Assembly: GCA_028752905.1 (NCBI GenBank)
Contig: JAQNBH010000013.1
Span: 13,047,816 to 13,111,815 of the forward strand
Direction of reading: 5' to 3'
From: Cladorhizidae sp. MBARI D1340-BT2
Taxonomy: Eukaryota > Porifera > Demospongiae > Poecilosclerida > Cladorhizidae
DNA length: 64,000 nt
The position numbers and the translations under genes were made by a program. The notes under the pieces were generated by a model. The model saw only the letters and a list, made by a program, of their open reading frames with translations, searched no databases and was not told the DNA's origin. Shown here one piece after another: positions 23,325 to 35,200 of this stretch. Each line of letters starts with the position of its first letter. Position 1 is the first letter of the stretch.

Positions 23325-23800
23325 AGGACTCTTCGTTTAAAAAGAAATCCATCCTTTCCTGCATCCACGGTTGTCCCTGTTTCAGTTTGGGTTCATGAAA
23401 AACAAATCCAACTTCTCATCTCGGCCACTGAGATATTCAATTCCCTAGACAACAACTGCCAATCTGATAATGGCATCTAAACTTCAGTTAGACTTTGGAT
23501 ACAGCCCCTCCTGCTGAAATTCTCTACAAGTTTTGGTGGATGGCTTTCACAGGTCCCCTGCAGTTCTGGTTCAGAAACTGCTTGACCAACAGAAGTCATT
23601 TTGTGGAAGTTGAAGGAGTCCTGTCCAAGATGCTTCCTGTCAGATCAGGTGTTCCTCAGGTAAGCATCCTTGGTCCTCTCCTGTTCATCATATACATTAA
23701 AGACATCTCGCTCAGCTCCTCCTCCTCTTTATCTCTATGCGGATGACACAAACTTGATCAAATCATTGCAGGACTTTTGACATTTACAAGATGGTCGTGA
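23325..23800 (+). pseudogene. LINE (non-LTR) reverse-transcriptase fragment
   Basis: The plus strand carries RT blocks of a non-LTR retrotransposon: FGFMKNKS near 23387, a LDF..AFDT-like block broken near 23490, WFRNCLTNRSHFVEVEG, LPVRSGVPQVSILGPLLFII near 23630-23690, and ADDTNLIKSLQDF near 23740 in a shifted frame. The order and spacing fit the Jockey/CR1/L2-type RT core. The catalytic Tyr before ADD lies across the frame break. No ORF1, endonuclease or tail is seen next to it. Confidence 0.8.
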
Positions 23801-24015
23801 CACATTGTATTCGTGTGCCAACATTCAAATGCCACCATTCCTCCACAAACCTCCAACATGACTTGAGTCTGTGTGGTCCCACTATGCAGCTCATTAACTC
23901 ATAGCAACCTTATCTTCTTCTAGCACGTCAACAAAAAGAAATCTATTTAGCAAGTTTTGGAACATTTTCTGAAATAAATTTGACCACAAACACCGTTGTT
24001 CATTTTGTTCTTGGT

Positions 24016-24897
24016 GTCCTTGTTTTCACTGCAACTCATCTTGTGTGAACTTCTCTTCCCCTGCACCTATAGGGTCCTTGTTCTCACTGCCACTCATCTT
24101 GTGTGGACTTCTCTTCCCTGTAAATAGCTGCACCTATAGGGTCCTTGTTCTCACTGCCACTCATCTTGTGTAAACTTCTCTTCCGCTTAATTAGCTGCAC
24201 CTATAAGGTCCTTGTTCTCACTGTCACTCATCTTGTGTGGACTTCTCTTCCCTGCACCTATAGGGTCCTTATTCTCACTGCCACTTATCTTGTGTGGACT
24301 TCTCTTCCCCTCACCTATAGGGTCCTTGTTCTCACTGCCACTCATCTTGTGTGGACTTCTCTTCCCTGCACCTATAGGGTCCTTATTCTCACTGCCACTT
24401 ATCTTGTGTGGACTTCTCTTCCCCTTAATTAGCTGCACCTATAGGGGCCTTGTTCTCACTGCCACTCATCTTGTGTGGACTTCTCTTCCCCTTAATTAGC
24501 TGCACCTATAGGGTCCTTGTCTCACTGCCACTCATCTTGTGTGGACTTCTCTTCCCCTTAATTAGCTGCGCCTATAGGGTCCTTGTTCTCACTGCCACTC
24601 ATCTTGTGTAAACTTCTCTTCCACTTAATTAGCTGCACCTATAGGGTCCTTGTTCTCACTGGCACTCATCTTGTGTGGACTTCTCTTCCCTGCACCTATA
24701 GGGTCCTTATTCTCACTGCCACTTATCTTGTGTGGACTTCTCTTCCCCTTAATTAGCTGCACCTATAGGGGCCTTGTTCTCACTGCCACTCATCTTGTGT
24801 GGACTTCTCTTCCCCTTAATTAGCTGCACCTATAGGGTCCTTGTTCTCACTGCCACTAATCTTGTGTGGACTTTTAATTAGCTGCACCTATAGTGTC
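24016..24897. repeat. 67-bp satellite array, left block
   Basis: Head-to-tail units of about 67 bp, each with TTAATTAGCTGCACCTATAG, then GGTCCTTGTTCTCACTGCCA, then CTCATCTTGTGTGGACTTCT. Several units lack the TTAATTAGCT part and are about 56 bp long. Some frames stay open by chance. Confidence 0.93.
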
Positions 24898-24905
24898 CTT
24901 GTTCT

Positions 24906-26876
24906 CAGGACCGTATTATCCATAAGGCTGACTAGGCTGAAGCCTAGGGGCCCACCAAGAGTAGGGACCAAAAACAGGGGCCCATGCGCAACCTTTTTTT
25001 TTCGTACCCGAAAAGTAAACTTGAGATTGGTGCGCGCATCTATTCTAGAGTGTGTTTATGATATCGGTGGGCAATATTTAGTTTCTCCTCGTGTCCGAAG
25101 AACTGGAGGCTTGATAGATGAGTTCTAGGTGCTACTGCTCTCTAGGATTACTTACTGGTACTTCATTCTCAAATCTCAAAAGGTTTTCAAGTATATGAGC
25201 TGATATAATAATAAAAAGTAAAGCGAAGCACTCTTGTTACCAAGGTGAGGAACTAACTTTACTTCAGCTAACTTAATAGTTTCTTTTATGACTGTTAGAT
25301 CAAGCTAAATAGTGTAGTAATAGTAAATAGTTTAGCTAGCGCATCTAAATAGTGCAGGAATAGTAAATAATTTAACTAGCGTAGCTAAATAGCTAGCTTA
25401 CTAGCTAGTGCTTCATGAAGCTAGCTAGCTAACGCTTCATGAAGCTAGCTAGCTAACGGATCTAAGTAGCTAGCAAGCTAGCGCACCCATATAGCTAGTT
25501 AGCAGTTAAATAACTATCTAGCTTAGCTAAATAGCCTTTCCTTTACTGTGAGAACACTGTACTGAGAACACTGTACTGTTTTTTTAATATATTATAGCCC
25601 TTGCTCGCATTCAGTTGTTAATATATTTTACATATAGGATTGCAGCAACATCTGTGATGAAGCAACATCTGTCATGTAATCATAACCATGAGACTAGGAT
25701 GAAGGTATACTTATATAGATTCAGTTTTATATGTCCTCTGTGAAGGTAGGTCTAGAAGCTGACGGCTAGCCACGGAGTGGGTGTGTTAGGCAGGTACATC
25801 TATACAGGGTGAGGTGTCTGGTGCCATCCTGCCATTGCAGAAAGCACAGTCACACCTGACTTCCTCACACTTTGTAATGGTCTCCCTTGCCATTCAGTCT
25901 GTTGGGGTACTTCTCAGCCAGGTTGGGCCCACTTCGGCAACCTATGCTCAGCATGTGCATTGGTCCTGCCAATGGTAAACTTTAGCGTGGTGGGTCCAAA
26001 GAATAGTGGAAAACAATCTTCTGCATTTGGCAGGATGGAGAAACATTAGGTCCTGGTTGAAAGATGAATGGGGTATATACTCTGTGGAGCAATATCATCT
26101 AGAATTTGAAATGAAATAATAATGGTTTATATGTAAAGTTTGCTTGATATAAAACATTTGTCTGTGTATATAGTAGCTAATAATATAGTAGTTAATAATA
26201 TTAGTTGTTATTATTCTTGCAGGAATATCATACCTTCCCCAGCAGTTGTTCAGATAGCATCTACACGACTTACATCTGATCTTCCTCTCCTCTGCTATCC
26301 TCTTCCTGCAGCTCTTCCCTTCCTCTGCTGTCCTCTCACTGTTCTCTCCCCCTATTTCCACTTGCTCCAACATCCATACTTGCACTCTCATTCTTGATCT
26401 CTTCAAAATTTCTATTTCTCATCATCTTCACTACAACTATTTGAGTCACAGTATATACAATCACCAATGCTAATATCATCAGATAACGTCTCTAGTAGAG
26501 TCTTGGTATCATAACCACAGGCCATAGTAACAACCACGAATAGCGTAACTGAACAGGGTAACTAACCGAAGTAAAATATAATAACCGTCGAGGTCAAATT
26601 AAAGTGGCTGTCACGATGACAATGGTCTAAGGGTGACAATTACTACTGTCGCGAATACGTGACAATGGTACGCCTGAGCGTGTCACGAATTCGTGCTCAA
26701 GCAGCGGGGGTATGAATACGTGAGATCCTGTCAGGCAGCGGCAGTTAGCTGGGTGTGACCACTGCCAGAGGGCCAGTACACAAGGAGTGCGTTTCTTTTC
26801 CGGGGGGGGGGGGGGGGGTGGGGATGCTGAGGGGCCCAAAGAAGCTCGAAGCCTAGGGGCCCTGCCTTGGGCACTG
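24906..26876. mobile_element. Non-autonomous hAT-like element
   Basis: A 1971-bp insertion in the satellite array, flanked by an exact 8-bp direct repeat CTTGTTCT (24898-24905 and 26877-26884). Its ends begin CAG and end CTG, and both carry inverted GCCTAGGGGCCC-type sequence (near 24939 and 26850), typical of hAT elements. No transposase reading frame is seen. Inside are a block of CTAGCTAG-rich short repeats (about 25300-25520) and a G-run (26802-26817). It probably moved using a transposase from elsewhere. Confidence 0.8.
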
Positions 26877-26884
26877 CTTGTTCT

Positions 26885-27527
26885 CACTCACTGCCACTCA
26901 TCTTGTGTCTTCCCCTTAATTAGCTGCACCTATAGGGTCCTTATTCTCACTGCCACTCATCTTGTGTGGACTTCTCTTCCCCTTAATTAGCTGCACCTAT
27001 AGGGTCCTTGTTCTCACTGCCACTCATCTTGTGTGGACTTCTCTTCCCCTTTAGCTGCACCTATAGGGACCGTATTCTCGCTGCCAATCATCTTGTGTGG
27101 ACTTCTCTTCCCCTTAATTAGCTGCACCTATAGGGTCCTTGTTCTCACTGCCACTCATCTTGTGTGGACTTCTCTTCCTCTTAATTAGCTACACCTATAG
27201 GGTCCTTGTTCTCACTGGCACTCATCTTGTGTGGACTTCTCTTCCCCTTAATTAGCTGCACCTATAGGGTCCTTGTTCTCACTGCCACTCATCTTGTGTG
27301 GACTTCTCTTCCCCTTAATTAGCTGCACCTATAGGGACCGTATTCTCGCTGCCAATCATCTTGTGTGGACTTCTCTTCCCCTTAATTAGCTGCACCTATA
27401 GGGTCCTTGTTCTCACTGCCACTCATCTTGTGTGGACTTCTCTTCCTCTTAATTAGCTACACCTATAGGGTCCTTGTTCTCACTGGCACTCATCTTGTGT
27501 GGACTTCTCTTCCCCTTAATTAGCTGC
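26885..27527. repeat. 67-bp satellite array, right block with higher-order repeat
   Basis: Continuation of the array after the hAT-like insertion. A four-unit higher-order repeat of about 268 bp is visible: the marker variant GACCGTATTCTCGCTGCCAA occurs at about 27068 and again at about 27336, each followed by a TTCCTCTTAATTAGCTAC unit and a CACTGGCACTC unit. Confidence 0.9.
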
Positions 27528-28917
27528 AAAATCTAGGGCTGGGGATAGGTAAGGCTAAGGCTAGTGTTGTGGTCAGTGGTGAGCTAGTGAGTGAGTCCTA
27601 GACTGTATGGGTTCTAGGGAGGGTGACTAGATAGACTGTTATTTATTGGTGCTGGGTGGAGTTTTGTCTTTCTTACCATGATCTCACCCTTAGTGAAAGT
27701 TAATAGTTAATAGCTAATAGTGTTTCTTCTATATGTTATAAAACCGATGGATATGTGGGGTTGTGGCGAGTAGGAAATGGTCTTTGTTTTAGCTTAGTGT
27801 CTTCCAATTTATTGCCCTGGCAGTATCTAGGACTTAGTCTATTGGTATTGTGCCAGTGATCTTCTGTTGAAAATCTAAGGGTGTGATGATATCACCTTTC
27901 GTTGGGCCCCAGGAACATGTTCATGGTGCAAGAGTGGTAGTTTGTGTATTGGAATTTAATTGTAGGCCTATGGCCTGTAATATTCTTCAATGATTAGTCT
28001 TCCTGTTGTTCTGAATCTGTTGGAAGACAGTTCTATAAAGTGAGTTGCCCAAGTAGCCACGGAGGTCAGATATGAGTTTGGATTGGTGGTAATGTCATTT
28101 CAACTTGGTTTAGAATTTCATTATGTCTTCCATACAGGTTTTAAAGCAGGTTTCTCTTCTAAAAATTTTTTTTTAATTAGGAACTCTCTAACTGTGTTAG
28201 CTACAAACTCTTCTTTGATGCATCCATAAAGATGTAGGGAAGGAGGGTACAAATTTTGTTCCTAGGACTTGTCCAGACACTTGGGTATAAAGTTCACCTA
28301 CAAATGTGAATATGTTATGCTAGAGTATTATAACCATGCAAGTTCTGTAAATGATTCCCAGGTGTGTACTCATCTGCAAAGTGAGTATTAGAGTCGTCTA
28401 ATATTTTGGAGATTTAACTCCAGCTGTTTAGATAGGTAGATATCCACAGTGTCATGTGTGTAGAGATATCCATGGCAAGTGAGTTGGCTTCTGTAGGTGC
28501 TGCTGTGTTTGAATGAATACTTTAGCATCCTTCATGTATGAGGTATTTAGGGATTTATGAGGCCAAGCACACACGAGAGATTCTTCGAGATCTAAAGTTG
28601 TGAATTTTGTTGAGAAGTAATTTGTATCTGTGTAGTTGGTGTTTATCTAGGGGGTGGTAGGTCTTTGTTATTTAGTTTGTGTCAGAGGATCTTGGTAAGT
28701 TACTCACTGCAGTGCAGGTATATTCATTGATTTCTCTGCAGGTTCGATAGATGCACGCATATATTGATCATCACAGTCTGTATATGGCATAGTAGTATCA
28801 TAGAATGCAAGTCACAGTATTCTGATATATACATTATAAAATATCTAGCTACTACAGATACTATTATAAGTAGCACAACACATCTGCTTAAAGAGTATCA
28901 ATGTTAATGAAATTGTA
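27528..28917. other. No recognisable gene; 3' flank of the receptor gene
   Basis: AT-rich sequence with no domain, terminal repeat or tandem array. It lies downstream (minus-strand sense) of the last receptor exon, so it may include the 3' UTR. Confidence 0.5.
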
Positions 28918-29276
28918 TCATAGTTGCCTATCTGGAGTATTAGTAGTAGCAGGTGTGTGCATGTGCTCATAGATCTCGGTATCATAAAGATAATCTATAT
29001 TGTCACAGATCCCAGTATTAGAAACATCATTTATGTTGTGATAGATCCCAGTTTTGGAAACATCACCTACAACCTCGCACTCTGCAGGAGGAGCTGAGAA
29101 GGGTGGTCTTAATGGAGCATTGTGTGGAGTCATGCTGGATGGAGGTTGTGTGTTGTTCCTGCTCTTTCTCCACCTATACACCACCAGTACACCCACTCCA
29201 GCAAGAGTACCACCCAACAGAAGCACAAGGATGGAACACACACCAGCTAAGATTGGTATGGTTGAGCTCGCCAAAC
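28918..29276 (-). CDS. Last exon: transmembrane helix and tyrosine-rich tail
   Basis: After the acceptor ...TGCCCAG this exon completes a Gly codon and continues LASSTIPILAGVCSILVLL, a strongly hydrophobic helix of about 25 residues ending at the basic stop-transfer YRWRKSR. The tail of about 85 residues begins with a Pro-rich segment (SSMTPHNAPLRPPFSAPPAE) and ends with clustered tyrosines: IYHNI, DYLYD and IYEHM. YEHM fits the YxxM motif bound by PI3-kinase p85 SH2 domains. No strict ITIM is present. A decayed paralogue of this exon lies at 50080-50300. Confidence 0.8.
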
Positions 29277-32200
29277 CTGGGCATACACAAATATATGTAG
29301 AAGATTAATATACAAAAGTCTGAAAAAATCAATCCATATACCGAATTTAAAATTTAAATGCAGTACAGTATTGCATTTTAAATGGTAAAGGGTCTCTCAC
29401 TGGTTAAGGTCTACATGGGCACAGGCTAGTTTTCTTCCTTTTTTACAGTACGTGCCACCTCATGACCTGTTCCTCCTGCTAAGTGTTTTCTCGGACCATT
29501 CCCGATTTATGAAGCGAACCCTCTCGGGGCTATATAGGATCGAAAACTTGATATTGCCCTATCTGTATGTACTCACCATAATATGTTCACCTGTAAGAAA
29601 ATTAAAAACGGCAGGTTGCTTTTAATTAAAAACATTTTTTATCTTCTTTCAAGTTGGTGATTTTTTTGGTTTGTCTAAATATTATAGTTGAGTGGGGGAG
29701 GACTCCACACAAGTCTGATTGTCGGGATTTAGATGTTTTTCCTACAGATATATATATCAACACACGCCATGTTCGTCGCTGTGAAACTTTATTTATAGTT
29801 TTGTATATACAACATACAAATAATTCCATCCCATACTTATGTCAGCCAGAGACAAGCCACAGCCTCTTCCAAGACCTGGCAAGAGTTGCACAGAACCCCA
29901 GAACTAACCAAATACAGCAGATGATATGCTGAAGTAAATGTGCAAATATTCTTGTAAAGTTATTTGCTTTTGCTTTATTTTTGTTGGAAGCAGATTATTG
30001 ATCAGGAAATGAACTGACTTCCCACTACACATTCAGCTGCATAGAGCATAGCATGGCTTGAGTCATGTCTTTGAGATGACGATCATTATCCAATAAGACA
30101 GCACATGATTTAGCTTGAATATGTCACCAATGAGCCTTACCACATCTTTTTGGCATTGGAGAAACAGATTAATTCTAGATGTGCACATCAATTATTATGT
30201 TATGTATATTGGTTGGACAAACTTTTTAAGAAGGTGGACAGAAAGACTCCATCAAAATCAACTAAAACTTGCATTGGCAGCTTTTTAGCTACCTAAATGG
30301 TGGTTTCAGCCACTGTTAGCTCCTAAGATCCTCCAAGCATCTATTCAGTCCTTCGCTAAAGTATTAATTTGGCGTACTAAAAGTGAAAAAAAATTGAAAT
30401 TTATCTTCAATGTTCATATCTGGTATCTTTGTATCTACTACTTTTTCTCCAATTGCATTGCTTGTGTGCAATAGGTCCATTCGTATAAATTATATATATA
30501 TAACTATGTGTATTGTCAGTGAAACCTCTGACAGGTAGTTTCTTGGCTCCTGCAAACCACAAGATGAATGGGGAGAACGTGGCAAACCATACCAATGCAG
30601 AGAACGTGGCAAACCACACGGATGCAGAGAACGTGGCAAACCACACCAATGTGGGAAGATATCGACGATCGCGAGTTCGACCTCGGGAGGAGAACACAGA
30701 TGACAAAACTATTGCGTGGACTCGGGAGCGAGCTCCTGATAGGTTGCCACGAAGTCACCTTGGAGACAAGTGACGTCAAACTGAACAAGTAGCTCGTAAT
30801 TATAAAAGGACTGAACTTTGTATACTATTGAGAGAGGGCGTTAAAAAGTGAGAGTTGTCTTTATTGAGTATGAATTGCTATTGAGTAAGAGCACTTGATT
30901 GATTCGTTATCCTTGGGATATATTAGCACTAGACTCTTGCTAATCAGCGACATGGCAAAGGGTGCTGTGTTTGTTGTTAGGTCTGAAGAGAGGTTCTAGC
31001 CAGGGAGGTTAGAAGAGGTTCAGGCGTCGGACCGGGAACTTGGATCTGGCAAGAGCAAAGCGCGTCTTGGCCAGAAAGAAGTTTCGGTTACATTGGTGGC
31101 AGCGGTGAGATTCTCAAAGAGGAGTATCCCAAATTTCGGTTAGGTCAGGATCTAGTTGTAGGTCCTTAGCCGAGTAGCTATCTCAGTATACGGAGAACGG
31201 TTCGAGCATTGTGCTTACGGGACCTGAAAACCCACTCTGACCAGTTAGGCTTGTCGTTGTTTTGTTTGCATATTTAAGTTTTATTTATTATTAGTTGGCA
31301 TTTTGCTGTCAACGACTCTTATTGTGTGTGTTAGAGATGTCTCGACCGGGAGAAGACCGCCGGTTGCGGAGCAATGATATACTAGAGACCCCCGAACGTC
31401 AAGAACAAGGGAAACTGGACAGATTCATGGATCGTTGGGTGGAGATGGAACGGACCAAAGCTGAGAGAGTGGAAGAGCAAAGGCAGGAGACCGGAGGCAA
31501 GCGCAGCTGAACTGGAAGAGCAAAGGCAGGAGGACCGGAGGCATGCAGCTGAACAACAGGATAGATGGATCCAAGCGCTGGCTGAAGCCACCAGACCCCC
31601 TATACCTGCCCCAGTAGTAGTTTCCCCTCCCAGGCTGACCATGCAGAAGTTTGTCGAAAAGGTGGACGACATGGGTGCTTACCTGGAAACATTCGAAATG
31701 ACAGCGAAGGTTGGAGAGTGGCCTAGAGCACAATGGAGTGCCCACCTAAGAAGCTCATTGTCGGGACAAGGTCTGACCGCTGTGTCGAACCTATCTGCTC
31801 TAGACCAATTGAACTACGAAGTAGTCAAACGGACCCTCCTGGCGACTTACCACATTTCTGCAGACACTTATCGGAAGAAGACATTTGAATATCCTTTTGA
31901 CTCCAGCAATTCCGACCTCTGGTTCAGTACGTACTGACAATCTTTCACTCAATGGATTGAATCGACGGGAAAGAGAGCATTTAATGCTGTCTTGTATGAA
32001 CTGGCCTTGAGAAAATTACCTAGATGGTTAGAGGTCCAAATGAGCAATTTGCAACCAGAGACATTCGAAGACCTTGCAGAAGCTGTGTCGAGGTATCTTG
32101 GGAACCAGCGAAGAGAAGTAGATCCGAGGAGACCTGAACAAAGGGAACGTTCCAGCCCAGCCCAGCAACATACCAACAAGTCGAGACCTACGGAAGAGAG

Positions 32201-35200
32201 AAGCAGTAATTGGAAAGCCGAAGACCGGAAACAGATCGAGTGTTTCAGATGTGGATGGAAGGGCCATATCAAGAGAGATTGTCGCGTCAAGCTGGAGGAA
32301 GCAAACCTTGTACGCGTACAAGAACACTTGCCCAAGTGGACAAGATCAGTCAAGGTCAATGGGAGTCCCGTCCTTGGTCTGATCGATACAGGCTGTACAA
32401 AGTTGGTTGTGCACCCCAGATGGATCAACCCAAAGAATTATTTGTCGTGGAAGATCCGCCGACACACTGCCAGCTCAAGGAAAGTGCTTTTCCCAGCCGC
32501 AAAGATCACATTGACTGTGGAGGGAAAGGACCACGACATGGCTGTGGGAGTATCAGAGCACATCACAGTGGATATGTTAATGGGACACGATGTTCCCCAT
32601 TTAAAAAATATTCTGAAGGAAGCACTAAGGGAGGAAGACTCGATTCCACCAACCCCCTCGACGTAACCAAATCATGTATGGTGACGACACGTGCCCAGGA
32701 GCAAGCAAAGAGCGAGCTTGCAGCACGAGAACAGCTGGAACAAGAGTGAGACCAGCCAGTCACACATACATTAGACCCGGTTGATATTGTAAGTAAAGCG
32801 GAAGATGACCCAGAAGTGACTTGAGATGACCAAAGGATGGATTCTAGTGACATGAATCCGGAACTACTCGAGCCAAATGAGATAGGAGCAGAACAAGAAC
32901 CAGATGACCCAGATCCTACACGTGACATCACGAATGAAGAGCAAAACGTTTTCGAGACCATTTCAGCAGAGCAGCTGAAGCTGGCCCAACAGACGGACTC
33001 CACGTTGGAGAGGATTCGTGAAAAGGTAAGCGAGGAGAACAGCCCCTACTTTTGGAAGGATAGGATTCTGCTTCGGAAACCGTACCAGGACCAAGGGAAG
33101 GATCTGGTGGTTGTCCCGCAGTTGGCTCGGACCAAAGTGTTGCAGTTAGGGCACAACTCAATGGTGGCTGGACACTTCGGTCCAGAGAGAACATTGGAGG
33201 CGATTCGTCGGAGGATGGATTGGCCTGGCCTGGCAAGAGACGTAAGGGAATTATGTATGTCTTGTCCTGTGTGTCAGAAAGCAAAACCAGCTGTGTTAGC
33301 CAAAGCACCTTTACACCCCTTACCCATTTTCACCGAGCCTTTCCAACGCATAGCGATGGACATTTTTGGCCCTTTGAAGAAGTCTAAATCCGGTAACAAA
33401 TATATCTTGGTTGCCATGGATTACACCACAAAGTGGCCAGAAGCCTATGCCTTGAGAAACAGCACTGCTGAAACTGTGGTGAATTGCCTAATAGATCTGA
33501 CAGCCAGGGTAGGAGTTCCACAGGAGCTCTTAACAGATAATGGGACAAATTTTGTGTCGAAAGTAGTTAAACAATTTTGTGAGACTACGGGGGTACACCA
33601 GATTAGGACTTCCCCATACCACCCAGAAACGGATGGTATGGTGGAACGTTTTAATTCTACACTTAAAAGGCTTTTACGAAAACTGACACAAAGCAGCACG
33701 GTTGAGTGGGATAAGTGCTTGCCTTTCATCATGTGGGCTTACCGTGGTAGTGTGCATGCCACGACAGGGTTTTCCCCTTATAAGTTACTGTTTGGCAGAG
33801 ACATGAGAATGCCTATAGATGAATTTGTGAGATTCTGGAAAGGGAAGGAAGACCAGTGTGAGACAGATGTGACCGAGTACATTGAGGTCATGAGGTCTAA
33901 CATAGAAGTTGTAAGAGACATTGCTCGAGAGAATGAGGAGAGAGAAAAGAAAAAGCAGAAGTTCCACCATGATAAGAGGGTAGTGGAAAGAAACTTTGAA
34001 GTGGGTGATTTTGTTCTAGTGTTTAGACCAACCCAAAAGAACAAATTACTCAATGAATGGCAGGGGCCTTTTGCAGTCAAATCACAGAAGTGACGTACCA
34101 GATAGACACTGGAGCCTGTAGGAAGCGTCACAAGACGTTCCACGTAAATGCTATGAAGCTTTGGACTTCACCAGCCCCTGCAGTCTTCCTGACAGAGGAA
34201 CAGGAAATAGACGACCCATTCGAGTTGAATGAGGTAGAAAAGTTACACACACTCTCTCTCTCGCAAACAAGCCAACTCACCAAGGCATACAGGGATGTCA
34301 TACAGGACGTCCCGGGGAGGACGTGCCTAGTTAGTCATGACATAACCACGGGAGACTCACCCCCAATTCGTTTACCACCATACAGGCTAGCACATACAGC
34401 ACGGGAATTTCTAAGGGAGGAGATTAAGACTTTATTACACCAAGGTATCATTGGACCCTCCAAGAGCCCTTGGGCAGCCCCTATAGTGTTAGTACAGAAA
34501 AAAGATGGATCCACCCGTATGTGTGTGGATTACAGGAAGTTAAACGCAGTGACTACTGTTGACCCGTACCCTTTACCTCACATTGAAGATTTAATCAATG
34601 ACATTGGGAGGGCGAGGTACATTACCACTCTAGACCTCACTAAAGGATTTTACCAGGTTCCCATGGGAAAAGATAGTAAGGCCAAAACAGCCTTCATTAC
34701 ACCTTACGGGAAGTATCAGTTCAACACCATGCCCTTTGGGTTAGTATCTGCCCCATCCACATTTCAGCGTCTGATGGACCACGTGCTGCATGGGTTACAC
34801 GATTTTACCACTGCTTATCTGGATGACATCCTAATACGTAGTAACACATGGGATGAGCACATCTGCCACCTAAAGGAAGTGTTGCAGAGATTACGAGAAG
34901 CAGGTTTACATATCAAAGAGAGAAAGTGTAGTTTCGCTGTCAATAAGTGTAACTACTTGGGACATATAGTGGGTGGCGGAGAAGTGAGGCCCTTGGAATG
35001 TAAAGTTAAGGCAGTGAAAGAATATAGCCAACCACAGACAAAAAAACAGGTACGGGCATTCCTTGGGTTATGCGGTTATTACCGTAGGTTCATCCCCACA
35101 TTTTCCACCATAGCCAACCCCTTAACCGAATTAACCCGGAAAAACAAAAGTAATATGGTTGAATGGAGTGAAGAGTGTGAACATTCCTTTAACTTGCTTA

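Noticed and set aside
24145..24500. Repetitive 83-95 codon frames in the 67-bp satellite
   Set aside because: They exist on both strands only because of the repeat and have no start or context.
30513..30790. Open frames inside the element 3 LTRs
   Set aside because: The same frames occur in both LTRs and reflect a short internal tandem motif, not genes.
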